A stretch of 64,000 bases of DNA from Thraustochytrium sp. TN22. Lineage: Eukaryota; Sar; Bigyra; Thraustochytrida; Thraustochytriidae. Below, in pieces: positions 17,999 to 27,084 of the stretch (its first letter is position 1; each line of letters begins with the position of its first letter). The notes beneath the pieces are model-generated. The model was given only the letters and a program-made list of their open reading frames with translations, ran no database searches and had not been told where the DNA came from. The DNA is taken from NCBI GenBank assembly GCA_013306675.1, contig JABLUY010000026.1:124001-188000 (forward strand), read 5' to 3'. Made by a program: the position numbers and the translations under genes.

Positions 17999-20900
17999 GA
18001 CGGCGGCGTCGTCGACCCCGTTGTCGTCGACGCTGGGCCCCGTCGCGCGCGGCCGCGCCACGCGCGCGGGGCTCGGGCCCGAGCGCGCGATGCTGCCTGC
18101 CTCGGCGCGCCTGCGCGCGCCGCCTCGCACGAGCCGCTGGCCGGTCTTGACGTGGGCTGCCTGCCTGCCTGGTCTGCCACCTGCCAGACCGAGGCCAGGT
18201 CTTCTTGCGAAGAAGACGAGAGAGAAAGGGCCGCCGAAGGGACTCGGAAGCGAGCGCTCAGCGCTCGCTCTACTTACAGCCTGCGAGCGGGCTGGAGGGC
18301 GCAGGAGAGAGGGAGACTGAGACAGAGACAAGGAGAAAGCTGGACGCAGGACTCACTGTCAGGCCAGTCAGGACGAGGAGAGCCTTCCTGCCCGCGCCTG
18401 CGTGCCTGCCTGCCTGCCTTGCCGCCTCGACGCTGCAAGCTCGCTCGCTCCTGCAGGGGCTTGCTCCTCTGCGCGCAGCGAGCGCCGCTGCAGCCGCTGC
18501 GGCCGCTGCAGCCGCTGCAGCCGCTCGCGGTGTCGCTCGCTGTGTCGCTCGCGGCCGCCGGCTGCAGTGGACCGGAGCCGGAGCGGCGGAGCTACACGCG
18601 GAGGCCCGGATGGACGATGGACGAGGCCGCTCCGTGCTTTGGAATGGACTCGGCGAGCGGGCGAGCGAGCGAGCGAGCGAGCGAGAGGGCGGGCTGCCGA
18701 GCGAGGCCAGCGGGCGCTCGTGCGCCTCGCGGAGCTGCGCGCGGTCGCCGGGATGCGGTCAGCGCTCTGCCTGGCTGCCTGGCCGCGTGGCCGTGCTTCC
18801 TAGCCGCCTCTGCCTCCTTCTCCTTCTGTTTCAAGTTGCAGGCTGCGCGCGCGCCTCCGTCTGTCTGTCTGTCTGTCTGTCTGTGCTGTGTGGAGCCCGG
18901 CGCGCAGCTTCGCGTCAACTCGCGCGCGGGGCCGCGCGGGTGCCTGGGTGCTGGCCGGCGGCCCGCGGCGCTGCTCGCGGGGTCAGCGGCGCGCACGAGC
19001 GTGTCAGTGAGGTCGAGGCTCGCCGTCGACGGCGTCGAGCTCGAGCCTGAGTCGGTCGAGGTTCTGCTCCAGGTCGAGGTCGGCTTTGGCTGCGAGTTCA
19101 AAAATTCGAAATGTCCTGGGCGGGCTGACAAGCAGAGCAAGTTCGTTAGTTCGTTGGTTAGCAGCATGACAACAGCCACGGCGCGAGCGACCCGGAGGGC
19201 GGGGCCGCGATCAGCCATGCGCCGCCAACAACCACTGGCACCGGCAGCTGGGGCAGCCGCTGCACCAGCAGAGTCGCAGACCACGCTCGCCGGCTGCCAG
19301 CCTGGGCGAGCTGAGACGCGTGCCGAGCTCGGCGCCGGCGGCCGGCCAGCGAAGCGCAGTAGTGGATGGAAGAAGCAGCTGCGCAGGCCTGCGCGGCTCC
19401 CGCGGCAGCGCGCGCTCAGGACGTACGCCGGCTGCGCTGGCCGTGGTCCGCAAGGTCTTCGAAGCAAGCGGGAGACGCTCGGTCCGGACCTTGATGACGC
19501 TGGGCAGCCGGGCCTGGTTCTTGCTCGTGTCGCCTTGGCCTCGAAGAGCGGCGGCGCGGGCCGCGCGGCGACCCGGGTCCCGGCGCTCACTCTTGTGCGT
19601 TCATGATTGGCTCGTGTTGGACCTGGAGAGCAGCGAATTTCTCATGCGATTGGGACAAGGCCTCATGTAGCCTAGCTAGCTAGAGCTAGAGCTAGCTCGC
19701 TCTAGTAGAGACGGGAGACGGGGCCGACGGGCCTCGCGTCGAGAGAGCGACCACGACTTCTCCACAAAGGAGCCTCGGGACTCGGGAGGAAAGCCAGGCT
19801 CGCCCCTGGCCAAAACTCGGAGGCTTGTGCCGAGTCGTGCGCACGCCGCGCTGCGCTGCTTGGGCTACGGCCGGCTCGGAGGAGGCGTGCGCCCAGAAAG
19901 CCATGGCTGCCAGGAATGCCAAGCACTACTGCATGGGCAGACAGCAGACCCGCTGCAACTGCACTCCGCGCTGGCTTGGACCTGCAGTTGCACAAGGGGG
20001 CAGACGGCCGCAGACCCGCACGAGTTGCGCGCGCCATACGCCACCGAACGCCACCGAACATACCGGGCGAGGTGCGGCGGGCGCGCTACGCCCACGTGGC
20101 CAAATCACGAGGATGGTCATGAGAAAAACCTCGCCTCGCCTGTGCCTTTATCCCGCTTTCGGGCGGTGGCCGGGTGGCGCCATCGCGTCCAGTGTCTTCT
20201 TGCGCCTTCTCGAAGTTGGGCTTGCAGCTTCTGTTGCCACTGGCAGCGCTGGCTCGGGCTGCTGTGACGGCGCTACCTGAGCCATAAGAGCTCGACAGCC
20301 TGGGTGGCAGTGACACAGTGTCCACCGGCCACGCTATTTTACAACCAAGTCTTGAGCGAGTGATTCGGACTCCGGAGCGAGCGATCGGCTTCGCCGCAGC
20401 CACCAGCGGCCAGCCAGCAACGATTCGCGGACGCCCCCTGAAGTCCGCCGACCGTGGCGAGCACGTGCCCCAAGCTCATGCCGAATTCCCGCGGCGCGCA
20501 CAAACTTCCTGGGGCCGAGTGGCTCACACGCAATCCTCTCATCTCCATGCGTCACGATGTCAAAAACCCCTGGGCGCAGGCCAGCTCGAGTTCGCTCGCT
20601 GCGTAGCAGCGGCTACTGTGCAATGTGCATGCAATCGCATGGCATGGCTCGCCCCTGGGCCTGTGACAGGACAAGACTTGCTGACTGGCTGGCTGAGGCT
20701 TCCGGCTTGGAGCTGAAAGGAGGCAGGCTGGCTATCCGAGTCAAGCACCCGCGCCAAGGAGCGACCCTTGCGCCCTCCAAAATCGGCTGCACCAACCAAA
20801 ATAGCAAGCCGCGCAGGCGCGAAGCGTGACCGTGCGTGTACCTCCCGGTAACTTGACCTCCGCCGGCGCGCGCAAGGATCGCGTGGGCCCGTCCGCCGCG

Positions 20901-21474
20901 CGACGCCACGAGCGGAAGCAGCTTGCTTGCCTTCTTCCTCTCCCCCGCCCCCACGCCCTCGGCGAGCTGCCTGGTCTTTGGAAGCGGCCTATTCGCCCTT
21001 GGGCCGCCGCCGCCGCCCGCCGTGGGTGCCCCTCGCCGCGCCGCGCCTCGCGGTCTCGGACTCGGACCCGGGCTTGGGAGTCCAGCTTCGCACAGGCCTG
21101 CCTCCGCTGCTGGCCAGGCAGGCGCTCGGCTGCGCGCGCGCGACCGCCCCGCGACCGCCCAGACCGGGCGCACTGAGGCGGGGCGAGCGGGTAGGCCGCA
21201 GCGAGCGTGCAGAGCGACCGCATCGTCGTGGCCGACACCAAGACAACGCTCAAGGCAGAGCAAAGGGACGCGCGCCAGCGCCGAGCCCTCACTCCAGACA
21301 GACCACTCGCGCCGGAGCGAGCAGCAGCGCGCCCACTGTCCGCTTCGCCGCTGTCCGCGCACGCGGAGACGAGAGCCGAGGAAGAGACGTCAGTGCAGGC
21401 AGAGAGAGACGTGGTCGCGCCGGAGCGCCAGCCCCGCGTAGCGCGAAGCATCGCCGCGCAAGGGCGTCGAGACA
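17999..21474. other. 3.5 kb region without a supported gene
   Basis: Long open frames on both strands (up to several hundred codons) follow from high GC content; none has domain-like content or agrees with a start and stop of a plausible gene. Simple repeats are visible: (GCGA)n at about 18657..18688, (GTCT)n at 18858..18882, and an AGCTAG-rich run at 19671..19706. The last few hundred bases should hold the promoter of the gene at 21475. Confidence 0.55.
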
Positions 21475-22641
21475 ATGAAGCGCAACTTGTCGCAGCCGAG
21501 CAACAACTTCTCGGAGCCGCGCTTCCAGCAGCGCGCGCACCATCAGGCCCAACACCCGCACGCCCAAGCGCAGCAGCAGCATGGCGGCTACGGCCTCATG
21601 GACGCGCAGCACCAGATGCAGCAGCTGCGCTTGCAGCAGCAGCCCGGCGTCTCGTCCACCTACCCGCTGGACGGCACTGCCGGAAGCAGCAGCAGCAGCA
21701 GCAGCAACACCAGCAGCGCCGCCACCGGCAGTAGCGGCAGCCGCAACACCAGCAACGGCCGCGGCAATCACGCGTCCCCGTCCCCCTCTCAGCGCCCGCA
21801 GTTCGCGCAGAATCAGGATATGGACCTCGAGAAGCGCCTCACGCCGCAGCAGCGGCAATCCTCATCTACGCTCTTCATGCCGCAAGGCTCGTCCGGCTTC
21901 GGGACCAGCGGCGGCGGCGGCGGCAATGGAGGCGCATCCTCGTCCAGCTTCGGTGGCAATCAGGGCACTACGTTGGTCTCGTCCGGCTATAGCGCGCTGG
22001 CAACCATGCTTGCCTCTCCCTCTCCCTCGTCCATGGGCCTGCCCGCGCAGGGCAGCGGCACGAACGGCGCCGCCGGCGGCGTCGTGGCCGGCGGCGCGGC
22101 GCAGGGCGGCGCGCCCGCGCTGTCCACAGGCCGCGTCACGGACCGTCAGACGTACAAGGAGGTGCGCGAGCACATGGTCGACCTCGTGGACCAAAAGGAA
22201 GTGCTCACCAAGCACGAGTTCGACCAGCTCTACGTGGACCTGCGGCGCACGCAGGAATTCGCTCGCCAGGTCAGCATGCCGGACAAGTCCAAGTTGATGC
22301 TCAAGGACGCCAACGGGCTCTCCATCGAGGACGCCTGGCAGAAGCTCATGGACCGCAGCCTCATCACCGAGAACGACGACGAGAACTTCATCCGCCTACT
22401 CATCTGGCGTCAGCACCTGCGCACGCGCTCCCAGGGCTTCGAGCCGCCCAGCTTCGCCGACGCGCGCCAGTGGACCGGCATCCTCTTCCGTCAGACGCTC
22501 ATCAACATGGTCGAGGAGACGCGCATCTTCAAGAACTCCAAGCCGCGCACGCGCAGCGAGCTGTTTCTGCGCCTTTACCTCCTCGCCAAGATTTCCGGCA
22601 TCAAGCTCGAGTTCCACCATACCGACTTCCGCTCTGGCTGA
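21475..22641 (+). CDS. Unrecognised protein, Gln/Ser-rich with helical C-terminus
   Basis: The product is 388 residues from the ATG at 21475. The first about 220 residues are Gln/His/Ser/Gly-rich. The last about 165 look like a folded, mostly helical domain: TDRQTYKEVREHMVDLVDQ, KHEFDQLYVDLRRTQEFARQ, SIEDAWQKLMDRSLI, NFIRLLIWRQHLRTRSQGFE, and LFLRLYLLAKISGIKLEFHH. I do not recognise this domain. The overall plan, disordered head plus compact tail, matches that of the gene ending at 16193, but the tails are not obviously related. It may be lineage-restricted. Confidence 0.65.
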   Translation: MKRNLSQPSNNFSEPRFQQRAHHQAQHPHAQAQQQHGGYGLMDAQHQMQQLRLQQQPGVSSTYPLDGTAGSSSSSSSNTSSAATGSSGSRNTSNGRGNHASPSPSQRPQFAQNQDMDLEKRLTPQQRQSSSTLFMPQGSSGFGTSGGGGGNGGASSSSFGGNQGTTLVSSGYSALATMLASPSPSSMGLPAQGSGTNGAAGGVVAGGAAQGGAPALSTGRVTDRQTYKEVREHMVDLVDQKEVLTKHEFDQLYVDLRRTQEFARQVSMPDKSKLMLKDANGLSIEDAWQKLMDRSLITENDDENFIRLLIWRQHLRTRSQGFEPPSFADARQWTGILFRQTLINMVEETRIFKNSKPRTRSELFLRLYLLAKISGIKLEFHHTDFRSG

Positions 22642-23245
22642 ACACCGGAGATCTGGTCTGCATCCGCACGCCGCGCACCTGCGGCCGCCTGCGCCTGCTG
22701 CAGTGCCGGCCATCACCACATGCTCGAGGCTGCGTCCGAGTCCTCCGAGTCCGGGTCCGAGTCGATGATCTACGCCGCACACCCGCCCCGGCCCTTAGTT
22801 CTTCCCGCGCGTGGGGGCAGACGACGCATCTGCGCGCGCCGTGCCCGCGCCGCAGCCCCCGAGGCCGAGCGCACGCGCCCGCGGAGACGCCGCGCCTGCC
22901 CCTCCCCGCGCCAGCGACTGCCACGCGGCCGCCGGCGAGAGAGGGTGCAGCAGTGCGCATGCCACGCCGCTGCCCGCGCCCAAACCCGCGTTGCGTCGGC
23001 GAGCCGCGCGTGGCACGGACGGCGGCGCGGCGGCGAGGCAGCGCGCCAGGCGGCGGGCGAGCGAGCGAGCGAGCGAGCGAGCGAGCGGCGGTGGCGGCGG
23101 CGGCGGCCGCGGCGGTGGCCCGGTGGCGGTATCGCGCGAGCCTTGATCTTTCTTTGCGACAGCAGCGCGTGCCGTACGGACCGGAAAGGCGCGCGACGGA
23201 GCAGCGCGGCAAGAGGGCGCGCGCGAGGGCGACGAGGGGTGCAGG
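22642..23245. other. Intergenic, with (GCGA)n tract
   Basis: No gene is visible. A GCGA tetranucleotide tract (about 23054..23088) lies 160 bases before the MOB start, and the surrounding DNA is CGG-rich. Confidence 0.5.
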
Positions 23246-23920
23246 ATGAAGTTCCGGGAGATGATCTCGCGCGGCGAGAAGAAGACGCTCAAGCCGGTCA
23301 AGAAGCAGGGCACGCTCAAGCGCGTGACGCTTTCCAAGCTGACCAAGCGCACGCTGGGCAGCGGGAATCTGCGGCTGGCCGTGGAGCTGCCGGATGGCGA
23401 GGACGAGTGCGAGTGGCTTGCTGCCAACACGGTGGACTTCTTCAACGAGATCTCGCTGCTTTATGGCCTCGTCGTGGACGATGCTGCGCAGTACACGAAC
23501 CCCGGCGAAGGCTTCCCGCCCGGCTTTGAGTACCGCTGGGGCGAGTCCAACAACAAGAAGCCCATCCGCGTCTCCGCGCCCGAGTACGTCGACTACGTCA
23601 TGACCTGGGTGGAGGACCAGCTCGACAATGAGGAGATCTTTCCCACCATGGAGGACGAGCCGTTCCCGGACAACTTCCTCGACTACATCAAGGACATCTA
23701 CAAGCGCCTCTTCCGCATCTTTGCCATTCTGTACCACCGCCACTTTCATGTCTTCGAAGAGCTCGAGGCCCAGGCGCACCTCAACACGTGCTTCAAGCAC
23801 TTCCTCTTCTTCTGCCTGCACTGGGAACTCGTCGAGGACAAGGAGCTCCTGGCGCTCGAGGGCCCCGTCGCCCGTCTCCGTGAGGAGTACAACGAACAGG
23901 GCAACACTGGCGCTGAGTAG
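23246..23920 (+). CDS. MOB family kinase-activator-like protein (zinc ligands missing)
   Basis: This 224-residue protein has the whole MOB/phocein fold: TKRTLGSGNLRLAVELPDGE, EWLAANTVDFFNEISLLYG, SAPEYVDYVMTWVEDQLD, LFRIFAILYHRHF and AHLNTCFKHFLFF. MOB proteins bind and activate NDR/LATS-type kinases in mitotic exit and Hippo-like signalling. In human MOB1 zinc is held by Cys79, Cys84, His161 and His166. Here the Cys loop is YTNPGEGFPP with no Cys, and the first His position is Ile (FAILYHRHF), so at least three of the four ligands are gone. The best match in the window is the minus-strand MOB at 62693..63373, nearly identical in protein. Confidence 0.93.
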   Translation: MKFREMISRGEKKTLKPVKKQGTLKRVTLSKLTKRTLGSGNLRLAVELPDGEDECEWLAANTVDFFNEISLLYGLVVDDAAQYTNPGEGFPPGFEYRWGESNNKKPIRVSAPEYVDYVMTWVEDQLDNEEIFPTMEDEPFPDNFLDYIKDIYKRLFRIFAILYHRHFHVFEELEAQAHLNTCFKHFLFFCLHWELVEDKELLALEGPVARLREEYNEQGNTGAE

Positions 23921-24259
23921 AGTCCCGGCGACGCCTGTGCGTGCCTCTCTGTGCCGCCGATCGGCGAGCTGTTGGGAGGAACCGTGCTTGAACACAATCA
24001 TTCGACTCGGACACGCCGAGAGCGTGCCAGTCTCCGAATTCGCGTGCACAGCGCACAGCTCGTGAGGCGTGCAGTGCGCACGCTTTCCCTGCTTTTGGAC
24101 TTTTGGCAAGCAAAGCTGCGAATTTCTCTGCTCATGTGAAGTCCTTTTGGGTTGTTGTTGTTGTTGTTGTTGTTGTGGTTGTGGTCGGGCAATGCTCGTT
24201 CCCTCCATTGTCAGGCCTGGCTGTGTTCTCGCTTTGTTCTTACTGTGAGCTACTTCTAA
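23921..24259. other. Convergent gene ends with (GTT)n repeat
   Basis: The 3' ends of MOB (+) and the aminopropyltransferase (-) meet here. A (GTT)n run of about nine units lies at 24149..24176. No other feature is seen. Confidence 0.5.
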
Positions 24260-25471
24260 TTAGCTGGCGTACATGAAGACCGGGTTGTCAATGGTCATGA
24301 CGCGGTCCTCCTTATCGCAATGCTGGCGGATCTCCTTGGGGAGGCCCGTGAGACCGCGCCACGCGCGGCCGTCGAGGAAGCGCATGGTGGCAGCGCCGTC
24401 CTTGAAGCGGCGCTCAATCTCGGCGTCGAAGTCGGCAACGTCGCCGTCCAGCACGGCGGCGCGTGCCGTCTCGGCATCCTCGGCCGCGAACGCGAGGTTG
24501 AAGCCCCAGTTGCAGCCGAACGAAGGCACGTCCACGGCGTACGGGATGACCACGTCAAAGGCCGAGCGCAGCGTGCTGTGAATGACCGTGAAGCACTCCT
24601 CCTTGGCGTTGTAGACCGCACCGGGGCCAGACTGCGTCACGAAGAAGCCACCCTTGTTCAGCTTGGTCTGCACGAACTCGTAGAACTCCTTCGTGTACAG
24701 CTTGTAGCCCGGGCCGGCCTCGATCGGGTCGCAAATGTCCATGATGATGATGTCAAAGGTCTCCTCGGTCTCCTCGAGCCAGCGCAGGGCGTCCTTGTAC
24801 TGCACTTCGAAGCGCGGGTCCTCGTACGCACCGCCGTTCCACTCCGGAAGCTGCTCGCGGCAGATGTCGCAGGCCACCTCGTCGATGTCCACCATCACGC
24901 ACCGAGTCACGCTCGAGTGCCGCAGCACCTCGCGCGCCGTCGCGAACTCGCCGCCACCGCCGATAAAGACAGACTTGGGATCCTTGTGCAGAAGCATCGC
25001 CGGCTGCACGAGCGACTCGTGGTAAATGTGCTCGTCCTTCTCCGCGCTTTGCGTCTGGCCGTCCATCACCAGCGTGCGCCCGAACTGCGCCGTCTCGATC
25101 ACCTGCACACGCTGAAAGGCCGACCGCGAGTCGAACGTGATCTTGCGAAGGGCCACCTCCACGCGAAAGTCCTCCGTCAGGCCCTCCTTGAACCAGAACG
25201 CGTCGCGCTCCTCCGCGCGCTCGCCCGCCTCCTCGTCGCCCTCCGAGAACACCGTGCCCTCGTCCCCTGCCGTCGCGGCGTGCGACCGGCCCTGCGTCTT
25301 GCAGCACGACGCGCCGCTGCGCTTGCTGCCGCTGCCGCTGCTACCCAGCACGCTCTGCGACACCTTCGCCCAGCTCAGCTTGCGCAGCGGCGCCGCCACC
25401 AGCAGGCCCACCGCCACGCCGGCCGCCAGGCCCACGGCCAGCTGCGAGCTCACCTGCACGCGGAACTCCAT
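24260..25471 (-). CDS. Spermidine/thermospermine synthase-like aminopropyltransferase
   Basis: The 403-residue product transfers an aminopropyl group from decarboxylated S-adenosylmethionine to a polyamine. The family blocks are present: TLVMDGQTQSAEKDEHIYHE, the Gly-rich nucleotide loop FIGGGGEFATAREVLRH, VMVDIDEVACDICRE, then IMDICDPIEAGPGYKLYTKE. The D-x-x-D-P followed by GPGYKLYTKEFYE is closer to plant ACL5 (thermospermine synthase) than to ordinary spermidine synthases, so the product may be thermospermine. Unusually, the first about 100 residues add a hydrophobic segment (LAVGLAAGVAVGLLVAAPL) at residues 11-30 and a low-complexity linker, which suggests a membrane anchor or organelle targeting. 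It converges with the MOB gene. Confidence 0.88.
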   Translation of the reverse strand: MEFRVQVSSQLAVGLAAGVAVGLLVAAPLRKLSWAKVSQSVLGSSGSGSKRSGASCCKTQGRSHAATAGDEGTVFSEGDEEAGERAEERDAFWFKEGLTEDFRVEVALRKITFDSRSAFQRVQVIETAQFGRTLVMDGQTQSAEKDEHIYHESLVQPAMLLHKDPKSVFIGGGGEFATAREVLRHSSVTRCVMVDIDEVACDICREQLPEWNGGAYEDPRFEVQYKDALRWLEETEETFDIIIMDICDPIEAGPGYKLYTKEFYEFVQTKLNKGGFFVTQSGPGAVYNAKEECFTVIHSTLRSAFDVVIPYAVDVPSFGCNWGFNLAFAAEDAETARAAVLDGDVADFDAEIERRFKDGAATMRFLDGRAWRGLTGLPKEIRQHCDKEDRVMTIDNPVFMYAS

Positions 25472-26635
25472 CTTGCCTTTTGCGGGTCGCTCGCGAGGAC
25501 CTCGCCGCCCGTCTCCGCCGCGCCGCTCGCCGCTCCACCCGGACGCGCGCGACCCAATCGGCTCTGCCCTTCTGCGCGAGCGCCGCTGCTCCTGGAGTTG
25601 CTCGTCCCGCGCCGACGCCGTCGCCGCGCCTCTGACAGGCTTGGGCCTGAGCTGCCGGCCACCGATTTTTTCCGCTCCGAGTGAGCTGGCCCAGTGCCAG
25701 CCTCAGCCCAGCGCCCACACTCTAGCCAGCTCGTGGCGAGCCTGAGCACAGTCAGGTATCGCCGCAGCGCACCGCTGTCAGCCGCGAGGAGATTGGGTCG
25801 TGGCTGGGCGCAGCTTCGGCTGAGGTGAGTGCTCGCAAGATTGCTTATTGATCACGGGTTGGTGGTCGACATGAGCATCGCCGCATGAGCATCGCCGCAT
25901 GTGAGCATCGCCGCATAAGCATCGCCGCAGCGGGCGCGGCTGACGGCGATGTGACGTTGCTTGAGCCGGGAACTCATGACGTGGCTTGTCCAAGACTTGT
26001 CGGTAATCAAGCTTGTCTGATCGGCCTGAGGTGGAGCATCTGAGTTCTGTGGAGGATGTCAGGCCGGAAGGTCGATGCGGCCAAGGTAGTTGGACAGCCA
26101 GAGAGATTGTGCTGCCAGAGCAAGGATCGCAACGGGTAAGATGAGTCTACTACCACAAGCGCACAGTCCGCAGCTGCTATGTCGAAGGTTGGTGGAGAAC
26201 GGCGGACACCACTGCAAGAGAGCTGGGAAGGAGTGCGAGCTGCATCCAGGCTGCTGAGCACCATGCGACCAAGATCCCACTATGCAGACTCAGGGCTCCT
26301 CCTCGCTCCGGGCTGCGCTGCGCAAGTCTATTGTATCCGGATGCATGGCCCCCCTCGCATCACAGCAAGCCAGGCCCTAAGTCTGCATCCGTACGCATTG
26401 GAAAGACCAGTTCGCTCTTGGACGCGGCGCGTCTCGGGCGTTGGTTGCCCCGCGGTGCCGACGCGAGCTCCAGCTCTAGCCGACAGCGAGCAGCGCGCGC
26501 CGCTGCTCTTCTCCAGCGCCGACTGGACCCCCTCCAAGTCGTCCTGGCCTCGCCACAGCAAACCTTGAACAGTTCAAACGGGCGCGGGCGGCGCGCGGGC
26601 GGCAGGCGCGTGGGCGACGGGCGTGCGGGCGTGCG

Positions 26636-26679
<44 letters not shown>

Positions 26680-27084
26680 TTGCGGCGGCGCTTGCGGCGG
26701 CAGCTGCAGCGGCGGCAGCTGCAGCGGCGGCGCTTGCGGCGGCGCTCGCGGTGCTTGCGGCGGCGGCAGCGGCGGCGGCAGCTGCAGCAGTAGCAGCAGC
26801 GCCGCTAGCAGGAGGGCCAGGGCGTCGCGCCGAGCCGACGGACGGATAGCTCGGCGAGGGCGAGGCGTGGCCGCTTCTTCGAGCGCGTCTATTCTCGTCT
26901 CGTCTCGGCGCGCTCGTGCTCGCGTCGAGCGCATCTCTCCTCGTCTCGTCTCGGCGCGCCCGCGCTCGCGCTCGCGCTCGCGTCGAGCGCGTCTCTCCTC
27001 GTCTCCGCGCTAACGCGCTTCGCACGCCACGCGAAGCATAGGCGCGCTGTGAGCTGCTGTTGTTCAGGCCTGGCGCCCAGGAGG
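25472..27084. other. 1.6 kb intergenic region rich in repeats
   Basis: It holds four or five copies of a GAGCATCGCCGCAT-like unit (25872..25930), an AT-richer island without clear coding sense (about 26030..26400), GCG/GCA trinucleotide runs (26636..26800) and two copies of a CTCGTCTCGTCTCGGCGCG-containing unit (about 26894..27000). It presumably holds the promoters of the flanking divergent genes. Confidence 0.6.

Noticed and set aside
18592-19590. 332-codon minus-strand frame
   Set aside because: Contains translated GTCT and GCGA repeats and no domain; not supported as a gene.
16958-19606. 882-codon plus-strand open frame
   Set aside because: It is antisense to the gene at 16193..17998 and continues into simple repeats; composition is Ala/Arg/Gly with no domain.
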